From the NCBI RefSeq assembly GCF_024346455.1, contig NZ_JAGQCY010000001.1:248001-312000 (forward strand): 64,000 nt of DNA. The letters are read 5' to 3'. Shown piece by piece: positions 27,484 to 41,104 of the stretch (the first letter of the stretch is position 1; every line of letters begins with the position of its first letter). Origin of the DNA: Cyanobium sp. Aljojuca 7A6 (GTDB lineage: Bacteria > Cyanobacteriota > Cyanobacteriia > PCC-6307 > Cyanobiaceae). The notes under the pieces are model-generated. The model ran no database searches. It was not told the origin of the DNA and saw only the letters and a list, made by a program, of their open reading frames with translations. Position numbers and translations under genes: made by a program.

Positions 27484-30400
27484 GTGAAGTCGATCTCCGA
27501 TCCGTTCCTGCGTCGGCCCGTGCTGACGCTGGTGCTCAGTCTTCTGGTGCTCCTCGGGGGCCTGATCAGCTTGCCCGGGCTGAAGGTGGAAAACCTGCCT
27601 CCAATCGCCCCCGGCCGGGTGTCGGTGAGCGCCAGCTATCCGGGCGCCAGCCCCGAAGTGGTGGAGCAGGGGGTCACCAGCCTGCTGGAGAAGCAGTTCA
27701 ACGGTCTGGAACGGCTGGATTCGATCCGCTCCACCAGTTCGAGCAACGGCAGCAGCATCTCCCTCGGCTTCGAGGGGGGGAATCCGGAGCTCAACCAGAT
27801 CAACACCCAGAACGAGGCCGCGGTGGTGAGCCGCCAGCTGCCGGCCCAGGTGTCCCGCTTCGGCGTGCAGGTGCGGCGCACCTCCGACGACCTGCTGATG
27901 GTGCTCAGCTTCAGCGCCAGCCGCGACCTCTACGACGACGTCTTTCTGAGCGGCTGGGTGGATCAAGTGATCCGCGACAGGTTGCAACGGGTGCCCGGCG
28001 TGGGGGAGGTGCGGCTGTTCGGCGGTAGTTCGCTCGCCTTCCGGCTGTGGCTGGATCCGCTGCGGCTGGAACAACGCGATCTCACCATCGCTGAGGTGCG
28101 GGACGCCCTCGAGGAGCAGAACGTGCTGGCCGCCCTGGGCCAGGCCGGCGTCGCCCCCTCCCCCGACGACCAGCTGATCACCCTGCCCCTGCGGATGGAA
28201 GGGCGGCTGCGCAGCGCCCAGGAATTCGAGGGTCTGGTGATCGACCGCAGCGCCAACGGTGGCGTCACCCTGCTGAAGGATGTGGGCCGGGTGAGCCTGG
28301 GCAGCGAGAACTACGAATCGATCGCCACCGACCTCAAGGGCAAGACGGCGGTGGCTGTGGGGGTCTTCCAGCGGGACGGCAGCAACGCCCTGGAGGTGAG
28401 CCAGGGCATCAATCGGGCCCTCGAAGCTCTCGGATCCAGCTTTCCGCCGGGTGTGGATCTGCAGGTGATCGTTGATGAGGCGGCCTCGATCCGCACCAGC
28501 ATCGACCGCACCACCGCGAGCCTGCGGGAGGCGGTGCTGCTGGTGTTTCTGGTGCTGCTGCTGGGGCTCGGCAACAGCCGACTCGCCCTGATCAGCGCCT
28601 CGGCGGTGCCGGTGGCCCTGATCGGATCCCTGGCCGTGCTGCGCCTCAGCGGCGATTCGATCAACACCCTCACCCTGTTCGGCATGGTGCTGGCCAGCGG
28701 CCTGGTGGTGGACGACGCCATCGTGGTCAGCGAGGACATTGGCCGCCGCCTGGAGAACGGCCGCACACCGCTTCAGGCCGCCCAGGAGGCCATGGCGGAA
28801 CTGGGCGGCGCGGTGATCGCCACCTCCCTGGTGCTGATCGTGGTGTTCCTGCCGGTGCTCACCTTGCAGGGCACCCTGGGCCGCCTTTACGCCCCGATCG
28901 CCCTGACGATCGGCGCCACCATCGTCTTCTCCACCTTCAACGCCCTCACCTTCACCCCGGTGGCCGCCAGCCGGCTGCTGCACGCCGAGCGTCGCGAGCC
29001 GGGCTGGCTGCTGCGCTGGATCGATCCGCCCCGCCGGGCCCTGGAGCGGCTGGAAGGCCCCTACGACCGGCTGCTGACCCGGGTGTTGGGCTGGCGGCGG
29101 CGGGTGGTGGCCGGCCTGCTGCTCGGTCTGCTGCTCACCGGGCTGGCGCTGCAGCAACGGCCCACGGCCTTCATTCCCCAGGAGGACAGCGGCCAGCTGA
29201 GGGGTGTGGTGTTGCTCCAGGACGGCATCGCTTTGCCGCGCACCCAGAAGGTGATGGACCAGGTGCGGGCGGTGGTGGCCGAGGAACCGCTGATGCGGTT
29301 CGCCAACTTCTATGCCGGACGGTCCTTCGGGGACAGCTCCCCCAACAAGGGCATCTTCTTCCTGCGGTTGCGCCCGATCGAGGAACGCAGCGGCAGCGAC
29401 CAGAGCGCGGCCGCCGTGGCCGAACGACTCAACAAGCGTCTGCGCCAGACAATCACCGACGCCACCGTGATCGTGAGCGAATCCCCCACCGTACGGGGCT
29501 TCAGCAGTGAGAGCGGCCTGGAGTTCGACCTGCTCGACACCAGCGGTGGCCGCCTCAGCCTGGGGGAATTCCAGCAGGAGGCCGAGGCCTTCATCGCAGC
29601 GGCCCGGGAGACCGGTGCCTTCGAGCAGGTGGGCACCCGCTTCAGCGCCGACGCCCCCCTGCTGCGCCTGATCCCCGACCGGCTGCGCATGGCCTCGCTC
29701 CAGGTGGACCTCGATGAAGTGGTGAGCGTGCTCGGGGCCAGCTTCGGCAGCGATTACGTCAACGACAGCTTTGAAGGCGACCAGGTGCGCAAGGTGATCA
29801 TCCAGCTGGAAGGCGGCTCCCGACGAAACGCCGACGATGTGCTCGCTCTCCAGGTGCGCAACCGGGACGACCAGCTGATCCCCCTGGCCCAGATCGTGCG
29901 GGTGGAGGCGGGCACCGGCCCCACCACGATCAATCACACCCGTCTGGTGCGCTCGATTAGCATCCGGGCCCAGCCTGGCCCCGGGGTGAGCAGCGGCCAG
30001 GCCATCGCCCTGCTGGAGCAGCTGAAGCAGGACAGGGGCAGCACGGCCACCGATCTCGAGTGGGCTGGCCTGGCGCGGGAGGAGGCCAGGGCCGGGGGCG
30101 GCAATCTCCAGGTCTTCGCCCTGGCGGTGCTGGTGATGTTCCTGGTGCTGGCGGGTCTCTATGAGAACTTCGCCGATCCCTTCATCATCCTGGCGACGGT
30201 GCCGATGGGGGTGCTCGGAGGGGTGCTGGGTCTGGCGCTGCGGGGCCTGCCCCTCGACGTCTACGGCCAGATGGGCCTGCTGGTGCTGGTGAGCCTGGCG
30301 GCCAAGAACGCGATCCTGATCGTCGAATTCGCCAACCAGCGCCTGGCCGAGGGGATGCCCCTCGACCAGGCCGTCCACGGCGCCGCCGTCGCCCGTCTGC

Positions 30401-30621
30401 GGCCGATCCTGCTCACCGCCTTCTCGTCGCTGGCGGGCTTCCTGCCGCTGCTGTTCGCCACCGGCGCCGGCTCCGCCAGCCGCACCAGCATTGGCACAGT
30501 GGTGTTCTTCGGGCTCCTGCTGGCCACCACGCTCACCCTGTTCCTTGTGCCCACCCTTTACCGGATCATCAAGGGTTGGGAGCTCAGCCTGGGCGCCGGT
30601 CGCCCGGCGCCGCAGCCCTAG
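27484..30621 (+). CDS. RND efflux transporter, inner-membrane pump (AcrB-type)
   Basis: A 1045-residue hydrophobe/amphiphile efflux RND pump: N-terminal helix, two large periplasmic loops, and 12 expected membrane helices. Characteristic segments: ASYPGASPEVVEQGV, GMVLASGLVVDDAIVVSEDI with the proton-relay Asp pair, and the last cluster GLLVLVSLAAKNAILIVEFA. GTG start at 27484. No membrane-fusion protein or outer-membrane channel is adjacent, so partners must be elsewhere. Its last 4 bp overlap the converging TraB/GumN gene. Confidence 0.93.
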   Translation: MKSISDPFLRRPVLTLVLSLLVLLGGLISLPGLKVENLPPIAPGRVSVSASYPGASPEVVEQGVTSLLEKQFNGLERLDSIRSTSSSNGSSISLGFEGGNPELNQINTQNEAAVVSRQLPAQVSRFGVQVRRTSDDLLMVLSFSASRDLYDDVFLSGWVDQVIRDRLQRVPGVGEVRLFGGSSLAFRLWLDPLRLEQRDLTIAEVRDALEEQNVLAALGQAGVAPSPDDQLITLPLRMEGRLRSAQEFEGLVIDRSANGGVTLLKDVGRVSLGSENYESIATDLKGKTAVAVGVFQRDGSNALEVSQGINRALEALGSSFPPGVDLQVIVDEAASIRTSIDRTTASLREAVLLVFLVLLLGLGNSRLALISASAVPVALIGSLAVLRLSGDSINTLTLFGMVLASGLVVDDAIVVSEDIGRRLENGRTPLQAAQEAMAELGGAVIATSLVLIVVFLPVLTLQGTLGRLYAPIALTIGATIVFSTFNALTFTPVAASRLLHAERREPGWLLRWIDPPRRALERLEGPYDRLLTRVLGWRRRVVAGLLLGLLLTGLALQQRPTAFIPQEDSGQLRGVVLLQDGIALPRTQKVMDQVRAVVAEEPLMRFANFYAGRSFGDSSPNKGIFFLRLRPIEERSGSDQSAAAVAERLNKRLRQTITDATVIVSESPTVRGFSSESGLEFDLLDTSGGRLSLGEFQQEAEAFIAAARETGAFEQVGTRFSADAPLLRLIPDRLRMASLQVDLDEVVSVLGASFGSDYVNDSFEGDQVRKVIIQLEGGSRRNADDVLALQVRNRDDQLIPLAQIVRVEAGTGPTTINHTRLVRSISIRAQPGPGVSSGQAIALLEQLKQDRGSTATDLEWAGLAREEARAGGGNLQVFALAVLVMFLVLAGLYENFADPFIILATVPMGVLGGVLGLALRGLPLDVYGQMGLLVLVSLAAKNAILIVEFANQRLAEGMPLDQAVHGAAVARLRPILLTAFSSLAGFLPLLFATGAGSASRTSIGTVVFFGLLLATTLTLFLVPTLYRIIKGWELSLGAGRPAPQP

Positions 30622-31535
30622 GGATCGGGTCGCCAGGCCCCAGCCACGAACCGCTCCGGCTTCAGCCCCTGGTTCCTGAGCAGGGCGATCAGCCCCTGGT
30701 CCCCCAGCAGGTGCATCAGACCCACCACCACCAGCGTGTCGTCGGGGCGCCGCAGCAACTGCTGCACCGGAGCCACCCAGGCAACGTTGCGCCGGACCAC
30801 CAGCCGCTGGTGCAGGTCGGGGCGCTGAAGGTAGTCCCCGAGCAGGAGGGCCTCGAGCCCGGCCAGGTCGCCAGCCCGCCAGGCGCCTTCCAGGGCGTCA
30901 AGCCGGGGCCCGACACCGTCCAGTTCCTTGAGTGTGACCGCCAGCAGTTGCATCTGCTCCGCCCGGGGCAGGCCATCGAACAGCTCAAGCTGCTCGGCGG
31001 GTGTCTCCAGGCCATCGATCGGCTTGCGGTCAGCGGCGGCCCTGGCCTGGAGCTGGCCCTCCACGCCGCTGTCCGGGGAGTAGCCCCGCTGCAGGAATTC
31101 GGCGGAGGCCAGCAACAGGGCCACCGCCCAGGGCTCGAAGCGATCGATCGCCACCTCCGGCAGCCCCAGGCCCGCCAGCCTTGGCTGAAGGGCCCGCCAG
31201 GAGGCCGCCGGCAAGCTGTCGTGCAGCGATCGGCCCTGGGGATCGATGGCCCGCCCCAGCAGTTCGCCGGCCAGGTCCGCCGGACTGATGGCGTCCATGT
31301 CGAGCTCCATCACCAGCCGCTCCGCCTCGCCATAGGCCTGGCCGTAGGACGGGGGCAGGGCCGCCCGGTCGCGGCGCAGCTGGTGCAGGGAGCCGGCAAT
31401 GAACACCGTGCCGGCGCCATCGCGCAGCCGCCAGAGCGTGCCCACCTCAGCGGCCGCCACTGGAACGGCGGCCAGCAGCAGGGCCAGCACAGCCAGGGAG
31501 CGGCCCAGCAGCGACGCGGGCATGGGCAGCAGCAT
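30618..31535 (-). CDS. TraB/GumN family protein
   Basis: A 305-residue exported protein of the TraB/GumN fold (related to the Tiki/ChaN-like superfamily). A signal peptide near the start (SLAVLALLLAAVPVAAAE), then GTLWRLRDGAGTVFIAGSLHQL with the first GSLH motif, ERLVMELDMD, the second motif VVVGLMHLLGDQGLIALL, and the end LKPERF. Function in bacteria unclear; possibly a metal-dependent protease. ATG 31535 (or 31523) is preferred. It lies 51 bp after hypE on the same strand and might be cotranscribed. Confidence 0.83.
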   Translation of the reverse strand: MLLPMPASLLGRSLAVLALLLAAVPVAAAEVGTLWRLRDGAGTVFIAGSLHQLRRDRAALPPSYGQAYGEAERLVMELDMDAISPADLAGELLGRAIDPQGRSLHDSLPAASWRALQPRLAGLGLPEVAIDRFEPWAVALLLASAEFLQRGYSPDSGVEGQLQARAAADRKPIDGLETPAEQLELFDGLPRAEQMQLLAVTLKELDGVGPRLDALEGAWRAGDLAGLEALLLGDYLQRPDLHQRLVVRRNVAWVAPVQQLLRRPDDTLVVVGLMHLLGDQGLIALLRNQGLKPERFVAGAWRPDP

Positions 31536-31586
31536 CGACACCGTGCCCCGGACGCTAGCGACGCGGCTTGACGCACCCGTCACGCC

Positions 31587-32612
31587 TCAGCAGATCCGTG
31601 GCAGCAGCTCACCGCTGAGCGGAATCAGCACCCGCTCGCTGCCGAAGGGGGTGCGCAGCAGCACCCGGCCCCGGGGCGGGCCAGCCGCCACCCGGCCGAT
31701 CCAGGCTCCCCCCGCCGGAGCCAGCAGCGCCAGGGCCCGCTCCCGATCCGCCTCGGGCACCACCGCCAGGAAGCGTCCTTCGTTGGCCAGATGCAGGGGA
31801 TCGAAGCCCAGCAGCTCACAGGTGCGCCGCACGGTCTCCTCCACCGGCAGGCAGTCCTCTTCGATCTGCAGCTCCAGGGCGTTGGGGGCCGCCAGTTCCT
31901 GCAAGGCGCTGGCCAGGCCACCTCTTGTGAGATCCCGCAGGCAATGGAGCCGCACCCCCGCCACCAGCAGCGCCTCCACCGCGGGCCACAGGGGCATGCA
32001 GTCGCTGGCCAGGGGAGGCTGCAGATCCAAGCCATGGCGGGCGGCCAGGATCGCCACCCCGTGGCGGCCCAGATCGCCGCTCACCAGCAGCTGGTCGCCG
32101 GGGACGATCGCCAACGGATCAATCGGGTCGACCACCTGCAGCAGACCGATGCCACTGGTGTTGAGGAACGCCCCATCCCCCTTGCCCCGCTCCACCACCT
32201 TGGTGTCGCCGGTGACGATGCTCACCCCGCAGTCCCGGGCCGCCTCCACCAGCGACGACACGATCCGACGCAGCAGGGCGATCTCCAGCCCTTCCTCCAG
32301 GATCAGGCCCAGGCTCAGCACCAAAGGCCGGGCGCCGGCCATGGCCAGGTCGTTGGCGGTGCCCGTCACCGCCAGGCTGCCGATGTCGCCCCCTTCAAAC
32401 TCCAGGGGGTGCACCACGTAGCTGTCGGTGGTGAAGGCCAGGCGCCCGTGGGGCAGGGACAGGCGGGCGGCATCGTGCAGCACCTGGTCGGGGTCGGCAT
32501 AAAGGCGGCGCAGTTCGCCGTCGATCAGCTGCTGCATCAAGGTGCCGCCACCGCCGTGGGCCAGCTGGATCCGGGGCCTGGCAAGCGGGGCCGGCTCAGC
32601 CACGGCGGCCAT
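31587..32612 (-). CDS. hypE: Hydrogenase maturation protein HypE
   Basis: PurM/ThiL-fold ATPase that dehydrates the carbamoyl group on its C-terminal Cys to a thiocyanate, the source of CN ligands for the NiFe site. 341 residues. Seen: LAHGGGGTLMQQLI, TDSYVVHPLEFEGGDIG, TGDTKVV, and the essential C-terminal PRIC ending exactly at Cys. ATG 32612 overlaps hypD by 17 bp. Confidence 0.96.
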   Translation of the reverse strand: MAAVAEPAPLARPRIQLAHGGGGTLMQQLIDGELRRLYADPDQVLHDAARLSLPHGRLAFTTDSYVVHPLEFEGGDIGSLAVTGTANDLAMAGARPLVLSLGLILEEGLEIALLRRIVSSLVEAARDCGVSIVTGDTKVVERGKGDGAFLNTSGIGLLQVVDPIDPLAIVPGDQLLVSGDLGRHGVAILAARHGLDLQPPLASDCMPLWPAVEALLVAGVRLHCLRDLTRGGLASALQELAAPNALELQIEEDCLPVEETVRRTCELLGFDPLHLANEGRFLAVVPEADRERALALLAPAGGAWIGRVAAGPPRGRVLLRTPFGSERVLIPLSGELLPRIC

Positions 32613-33693
32613 AGCGGTGATAGGCCGCGCAGGCCCCCTCCGACGACACCATCGGCGCCCCCAGCGGATGCTCGGGGGTGCAGGTGGCACCGAAGGCCGG
32701 GCAGTCCATGGGCCGGGCCCGCCCCTGCAGGATGGCGCCACTGATGCAGACGCCCGCTGGCTCCGGAGCGCCCGCCGGCGCTTCTGGCAGATCGCTGAAG
32801 CGAGCTCCGGCCTCCAGGCCCCGAAAGGGCGCCCTCAGCCCCAGACCACCTCCCGGGATGGTGCCGAAGCCCCGCCAGGGCCGGTCCACCGGCTCGAACA
32901 CGGACTCCAGCAGGCCCCGGGCGGCCGGATTGCCCGGCTGGCGCACCACCCGGCCGTAGGCATTCGCCACCCGGGCCTCCCCCCGCTCCAGCTGCCGCAC
33001 GCAGGCCACCAGGCCCCGCATCAGATCCAGGGGCTCGAAGCCGCTCACCACCACGGGCACCCGGTGCCGATCCACCAGCTGCTCCAGCTCCGTGGTGCCC
33101 ATCACGGCGCAGACGTGCCCCGCCGCCAGGAACCCCTGCACCTGGTTGCCCTCGGCCGTCAGGATCGCCGCCATGGCGGGGGGCACGCGCACATGGGCCG
33201 CCAGCAGGGAGAGGTTGGACACGCCTGAGGCCATCGCCTGCCGCACCAGCAGGGCCGTGGCCGGGGCCGTGGTCTCGAAGCCCACCGCCAGGAACACCAC
33301 CTGGCGATCCGGATGGCGCCGGGCCAGGGCCAGGGCCTCCAACGGGGAGGTGAGCAGGCGCACGTCGCCCCCCTCGGCCCTCACCCCCAGCAGGTCGCCA
33401 CCGGCCTCGCCGCCCGGCACCCGCAGCATGTCGCCGTAGGAGCAGAGGATCACCTCCGGCCGGCGGGCCAGGGCCCGGGCCGCATCGATCGTGGCGGCGG
33501 GGGTGACGCAGACCGGGCAGCCGGGGCCATGGATCAGCCGCAGCCCGGGGGGCAACAGCTGGTCGAGCCCCCAGCGGACGATGGCGTGGGTCTGGCCGCC
33601 GCACACCTCCATCAGGGTCCAGGGGCGGCGGCTGATCGCGGCCAGCTCATCCGCCAGCTCCCGCACGGCGGCCACCTCGGCCGTCAGCGCCAC
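32596..33693 (-). CDS. hypD: Hydrogenase maturation protein HypD
   Basis: [4Fe-4S] scaffold on which the Fe(CN)2CO unit is built with HypC. About 365 residues. Family segments: TLMEVCGGQTHAIVRWG, GPGCPVCVTP, ILCSYGDMLRVPG, AVGFETTAP, and a Cys-rich C-terminus (CISGAIL, MDCPAFGATCTPEHPLG). No ATG at the family N-terminus; GTG 33693 (or 33705) fits and overlaps the end of the upstream DHOD-like gene by 10 bp. Confidence 0.95.
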   Translation of the reverse strand: MALTAEVAAVRELADELAAISRRPWTLMEVCGGQTHAIVRWGLDQLLPPGLRLIHGPGCPVCVTPAATIDAARALARRPEVILCSYGDMLRVPGGEAGGDLLGVRAEGGDVRLLTSPLEALALARRHPDRQVVFLAVGFETTAPATALLVRQAMASGVSNLSLLAAHVRVPPAMAAILTAEGNQVQGFLAAGHVCAVMGTTELEQLVDRHRVPVVVSGFEPLDLMRGLVACVRQLERGEARVANAYGRVVRQPGNPAARGLLESVFEPVDRPWRGFGTIPGGGLGLRAPFRGLEAGARFSDLPEAPAGAPEPAGVCISGAILQGRARPMDCPAFGATCTPEHPLGAPMVSSEGACAAYHRYGRRG

Positions 33694-34732
33694 AGGACCG
33701 TCCACCAGGGGGTGGTTGCCCCGTCGGCATCGGTGGGAAGGAACGTCTGGACGGCGCGCATGTACTGGGAGCGCTCGTACTCGCTCGGATCGGGACAGCG
33801 CTGCTGACTCATGCAGCCGATCAGCTCCCGGGCGGTGGCGTGCTCGTGCTCCAGCAGCCACTGGCTCAGCTCCTCCTCCAGTCCGGTGAGCCGACTGGGA
33901 CCATGGCGCAGCAGGGCGGCCACCACCTGGGTGATGGCGGCGCCGGCCATCAGCAGGCGCACCACGTCGGTGCCGCGATGCACACCGCCGGTGGCCGCCA
34001 GATCCAGCGGGTGGCGGCCGTGCAGCAGGGCGATCCAACGCAGGGGCAAGCGCAGGTCGTGGGGGGTGGACAGCAGCAGGTTGGGCCGCACCTCCAGTTC
34101 CTCGATGTCGATGTCGGGCTGATAGAAGCGGTTGAACAGCACCAGGCCATCGGCCCCGACGGCGGCCAGCCGTTTGGCCATGGAGCCGAAGTTGGTGAAG
34201 AAGGGGCTGAGCTTCACCGCCAGGGGCAGCGACACCTCGGCGCGCACCTCGGCGACGATCTCCAGCACCTGGTTCTCGATCGCCGCGCTGGAGAGGTCCG
34301 GATCGGTGGGAACGGAATAGATATTCAGCTCCAGGGCGCTGGCGCCGGCCGACTCCATGCGCCGCGCCACCTGCACCCACTGGCCGGGGTGGGCGCCATT
34401 GAGACTGGCGATCACCGGCACCGACAGGCGGGAGCGGGCCTGCTCAATGTGGCGCAGGTAGAGGTCGTGGCCGACGTGGAAGATCGAAGGCTCGGGGAAA
34501 TAGCTGAGCGCCTCGCCGTAGCTGTCGGCCCCCTGGAGGCTCACCCGGTGCAGCTCCAGCTGATCACGCTCGATCTGCTCCTCGAACAACGAATGCAGCA
34601 CCACGGCGGCGGCGCCGGCCTCCTCCAGGCGCAGCAGATGGTCGATGTCCTCACTCAGGGGGGCCGCGGCCCCCACCACCAGCGGGCTGCGCAGCTCCAG
34701 GCCCAGGTAGGTGACGGAAAGATCGGGACGGG

Positions 34733-34736
<4 letters not shown>
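33684..34736 (-). CDS. Dihydroorotate dehydrogenase-like protein (NifJ-linked)
   Basis: A 350-residue FMN-binding TIM-barrel protein of the DHOD-like group often found beside pyruvate:ferredoxin oxidoreductase. Seen: LGLELRSPLVVGAAAPL, VIASLNGA, ALELNIYSVP, PLAVKLSPFFTNF and LAATGGVHRGTDVVRLLMAGA. Its ATG overlaps the nifJ stop by 4 bp and its own stop overlaps hypD, so it sits inside one overlapping operon. The actual reaction is unknown; a redox role with PFOR is inferred from repeated linkage. Confidence 0.88.
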
Positions 34737-38364
<3,628 letters not shown>

Positions 38365-38368
<4 letters not shown>

Positions 38369-38592
38369 GGGGGATCGTCGTCGACAAGGCTGAGGGCCAG
38401 GCCCACGTGCACCAGCACCCGATCGCCCACGGCCGCCTCGGGCAGGCAGGCCAGGCTCACCTGCTGACGCACCCCACCGAAATCCACCTCGGCCATGCGC
38501 CAGAGGCCGGCCTCGGCCCCGCTGGGCTCAAGCGCCCCCGGCGGCGGCTGGATCCGGATCGAGAGGATGCGAGCGGGCACGGCCAGGCACAT
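38365..38592 (-). CDS. hypC: Hydrogenase maturation chaperone HypC
   Basis: A 75-residue HypC/HupF chaperone, start MCLAVPARIL with the essential Cys2 that carries the Fe(CN)2CO unit to the large subunit. Later segments VDFGGVRQQVSLACLPE and GDRVLVHVGLALSLV fit the family. ATG 38592 lies 65 bp inside the 3' end of hypF in another frame; its stop overlaps nifJ by 4 bp. Confidence 0.95.
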
Positions 38593-41104
38593 GCGGAGGA
38601 TTCGGCTCGTGGACACTCCACCCGGTTGTAGGCGCGCTGGCCGGATCTGCCCACGGACCGCCCACCGCCCAGATCTGTCCCAGGGCCAGCCCGCCGTCGT
38701 TGCAAGGCACCGCCTCCGGCCAGAACGGCTGCAACCCCCTGGCCCGCAGCGCCGCGATCGCGGCCTCCAGCAACAGCCGGTTCTGGAAGCAGCCCCCCGC
38801 CAGGGCCACCGGCACGCCGCCGCTGCTGGCCACGGGGGGGCCCCGCAAGGCAACGGCGAGGGCGGCCGTCTCAGCCAGGGCCGACGCCAGGGCGTGGTGG
38901 AAGCGGGCAGCACACAGCGCCGGCGGCTTGCCGGCGGCGATCGCCGCCAGCAGAGCCTCCAGCAACGGCTCCCAGTCGAGCCAGCCCAGGCTTGGTCCGC
39001 CGGCGACGGTGCCCCCCGCGACGGCCCCGGGCGGCACCAGGGGCAGGGGCCAGCGCGCCAGCTCAGCGGGGGCAGAGGCGGCGGCCCCCTGCAGCCGCAG
39101 CCCCCCCTCGCCCTCATAGCTCTGCACCTGCACCAGCCCCAGCAGGGAGGCGACCGCGTCGAACAGCCGGCCGACGCTGGTGCTCAGGGGGCTGTTGCAG
39201 CCGCTGGCGATGGCCTGCAGCAGCAGGGGGCGCTCGCCGGCCGAGAAGGCGGCCAGGGTGTGGCGAGCGCCGGGGTGAGCCAGGGCCCAGGAGCCGGCGG
39301 CGGCCAGGAGCCCCAGGGCCGCCCGGCGGGGTTCCGCCATGGCCCGCTCACCGCCCGGCAACGGGAAGGGCCTCAGGGCCACCAGTCGCTCGCAGGGGGA
39401 GACGCCGGCCCCATCCAGCAGCAGCAGCTCCCCACCCCACAGCTGGGGACCGCCATCGGCGGCAGGGGCTGGGGCGTAGCCGAGCCCATCCCAGGTGACG
39501 GCCAGCAGGGGCGACCGCAGCCCGTGCTCGGCCAGCACCGCCAGGCCATGGGCCCGGTGGTGCTGCACCGTCTGCCGCGGCCACCGCTGGTCGGCGGCGA
39601 GCTGGTGGCTGAGGTAGCCAGGGTGGGCATCGCAGGCGATGGCCGTCACCTGCTCCCCCCAACGCTGCTCGATCGCCGCCAGACCCTCGGCCAGACGGGA
39701 GAGCAGGCGCCCCTCGGCCAGGTCGCCCAGGTGGGGGGCCAGCCACAGCCGCCCGTTCAGCGCCAACGCCGGCGCACTCTTGAGATCCCCGCCAAGGGCC
39801 ACCACCCCCTGCGGCATCCCCCCTGGAGACGCCACCAGGGGCAGGGGCTCGGGGGCATAGCCGCGGGCCCGGCGCAGCAGGGCTGGCCGGCCATCGATCA
39901 GCTGCAGCACCGAATCATCCAGGGGCCGGGCGATGGCGCGGTCGTGAACCAGAAAGACGTCGGCGATGGGGCTGCCACTCCCGTCCCCCAGCCGCTCCAG
40001 GGCCTCGGAGGGATCAGTGCAGAGCGGCTCGCCGCTGGGGTTGCCGCTGGTGGCCACCAGGGGCCGGCCGAAGGCGCGCGCCAGCAGGTGATGCAGCGGC
40101 GAGGCCGGCAGCATCGCCCCCAGGCACGGGCTGCCCGGGGCCACGCCCGGCAGGGCTTCCGGGGCCCCAAAAAGGCGACGCAGCAGCACGATCGGGGCGG
40201 CGGGATCGACCAGGGCCCGCCGCTCCTCGGCCTCGAGGCGGCCATAGGACGCCATGGCGTCGGCCTCGGCCACCAGCAGGGCGAAGGGCTTGGCGGGCCG
40301 GCGCTTGCGACGCCGCAGCCGCGCCACCGCCTCGGCGTTGGTGGCATCCACCAGCAGCTGGAAGCCGCCCACCCCCTGCAGGGCCAGGATCTCGCCGGCG
40401 GCGAGCCGCTCGCAGCAGGCCCCGATCAGACCGGCGCTGCTGCCATCACCGTCTGCAGCCGCCAGGGGCCTACCTGCCCCATCCCAGAGCGCCAGCCGCG
40501 GACCGCACACCGGGCAGGCGATCGTCTCGGCGTGGAAGCGGCGATCGGCCGGATCCAGGAATTCCCGGCGGCAGGCGGGGCAAAGCGGGAAGGGCGCCAG
40601 GGTCGTTTGGGCCCGGGCCCAGGGCTCGGCGGTGGCGAGGCTGAAGCGGGGGCCGCAGTCGCAGCAGCTGATGAAGGGGTAGCCGCAGCGGCGATCGGCC
40701 GGATCGGCCAGCTCGGCCAGGCAGGCGCTGCAGGGGGCCCGATCAGCCACCAGGGCCGCCGCCACCAGATCGATGCCGAGGGGCTGCGCCGCGCCGCCCA
40801 GAATCCGGACCCCCGGCGGGCGCGCGCCGCCTCTCCGCCCCGGCGCCGGCAGCCAGAGCGGATCCAGCCGCTCCAGCCGGGCCCCGGGGGGCAACTGCAG
40901 CGGCAGGCGCCGCAGGAACGTCTCCAGGGCGGCCCGTTCCCCCTCCAGCTGCAACCGCACCACGCCAGGGCCGTTCTCCACCTCCCCGCTGAGTTCCAGG
41001 TCGCAGGCCAGCCGGTGCACCAGGGGCCGGAAGCCCACCCCCTGGATCACCCCGCGGCACTCCAACTGCAGCCGTACCCGTCCGGCCCCAGGCGACCTGC
41101 TCAC
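38528..41104 (-). CDS. hypF: Carbamoyltransferase HypF
   Basis: Makes carbamoyl-AMP from carbamoyl phosphate and transfers it to HypE. 858 residues, longer than the usual ~750-780. Order: acylphosphatase domain (CRGVIQGVGFRPLVHRL), two zinc-finger motifs (CSACLAEL..CCDCGPR and CPACRREF..CPVCGPR), YrdC-like domain, and Kae1-like C-terminal domain (HHRAHGLAVL, VTWDGLGYAP). The family normally ends near DGGLALGQ; here about 48 extra Pro-rich residues follow and run over the hypC start. ATG overlaps the hypB stop by 4 bp. Confidence 0.95.
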   Translation of the reverse strand: MSRSPGAGRVRLQLECRGVIQGVGFRPLVHRLACDLELSGEVENGPGVVRLQLEGERAALETFLRRLPLQLPPGARLERLDPLWLPAPGRRGGARPPGVRILGGAAQPLGIDLVAAALVADRAPCSACLAELADPADRRCGYPFISCCDCGPRFSLATAEPWARAQTTLAPFPLCPACRREFLDPADRRFHAETIACPVCGPRLALWDGAGRPLAAADGDGSSAGLIGACCERLAAGEILALQGVGGFQLLVDATNAEAVARLRRRKRRPAKPFALLVAEADAMASYGRLEAEERRALVDPAAPIVLLRRLFGAPEALPGVAPGSPCLGAMLPASPLHHLLARAFGRPLVATSGNPSGEPLCTDPSEALERLGDGSGSPIADVFLVHDRAIARPLDDSVLQLIDGRPALLRRARGYAPEPLPLVASPGGMPQGVVALGGDLKSAPALALNGRLWLAPHLGDLAEGRLLSRLAEGLAAIEQRWGEQVTAIACDAHPGYLSHQLAADQRWPRQTVQHHRAHGLAVLAEHGLRSPLLAVTWDGLGYAPAPAADGGPQLWGGELLLLDGAGVSPCERLVALRPFPLPGGERAMAEPRRAALGLLAAAGSWALAHPGARHTLAAFSAGERPLLLQAIASGCNSPLSTSVGRLFDAVASLLGLVQVQSYEGEGGLRLQGAAASAPAELARWPLPLVPPGAVAGGTVAGGPSLGWLDWEPLLEALLAAIAAGKPPALCAARFHHALASALAETAALAVALRGPPVASSGGVPVALAGGCFQNRLLLEAAIAALRARGLQPFWPEAVPCNDGGLALGQIWAVGGPWADPASAPTTGWSVHEPNPPHVPGRARSHPLDPDPAAAGGA

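Noticed and set aside
27472-30378. 968-codon - strand frame opposite the RND pump
   Set aside because: His/Gln-rich shadow; the + strand protein has all pump features.
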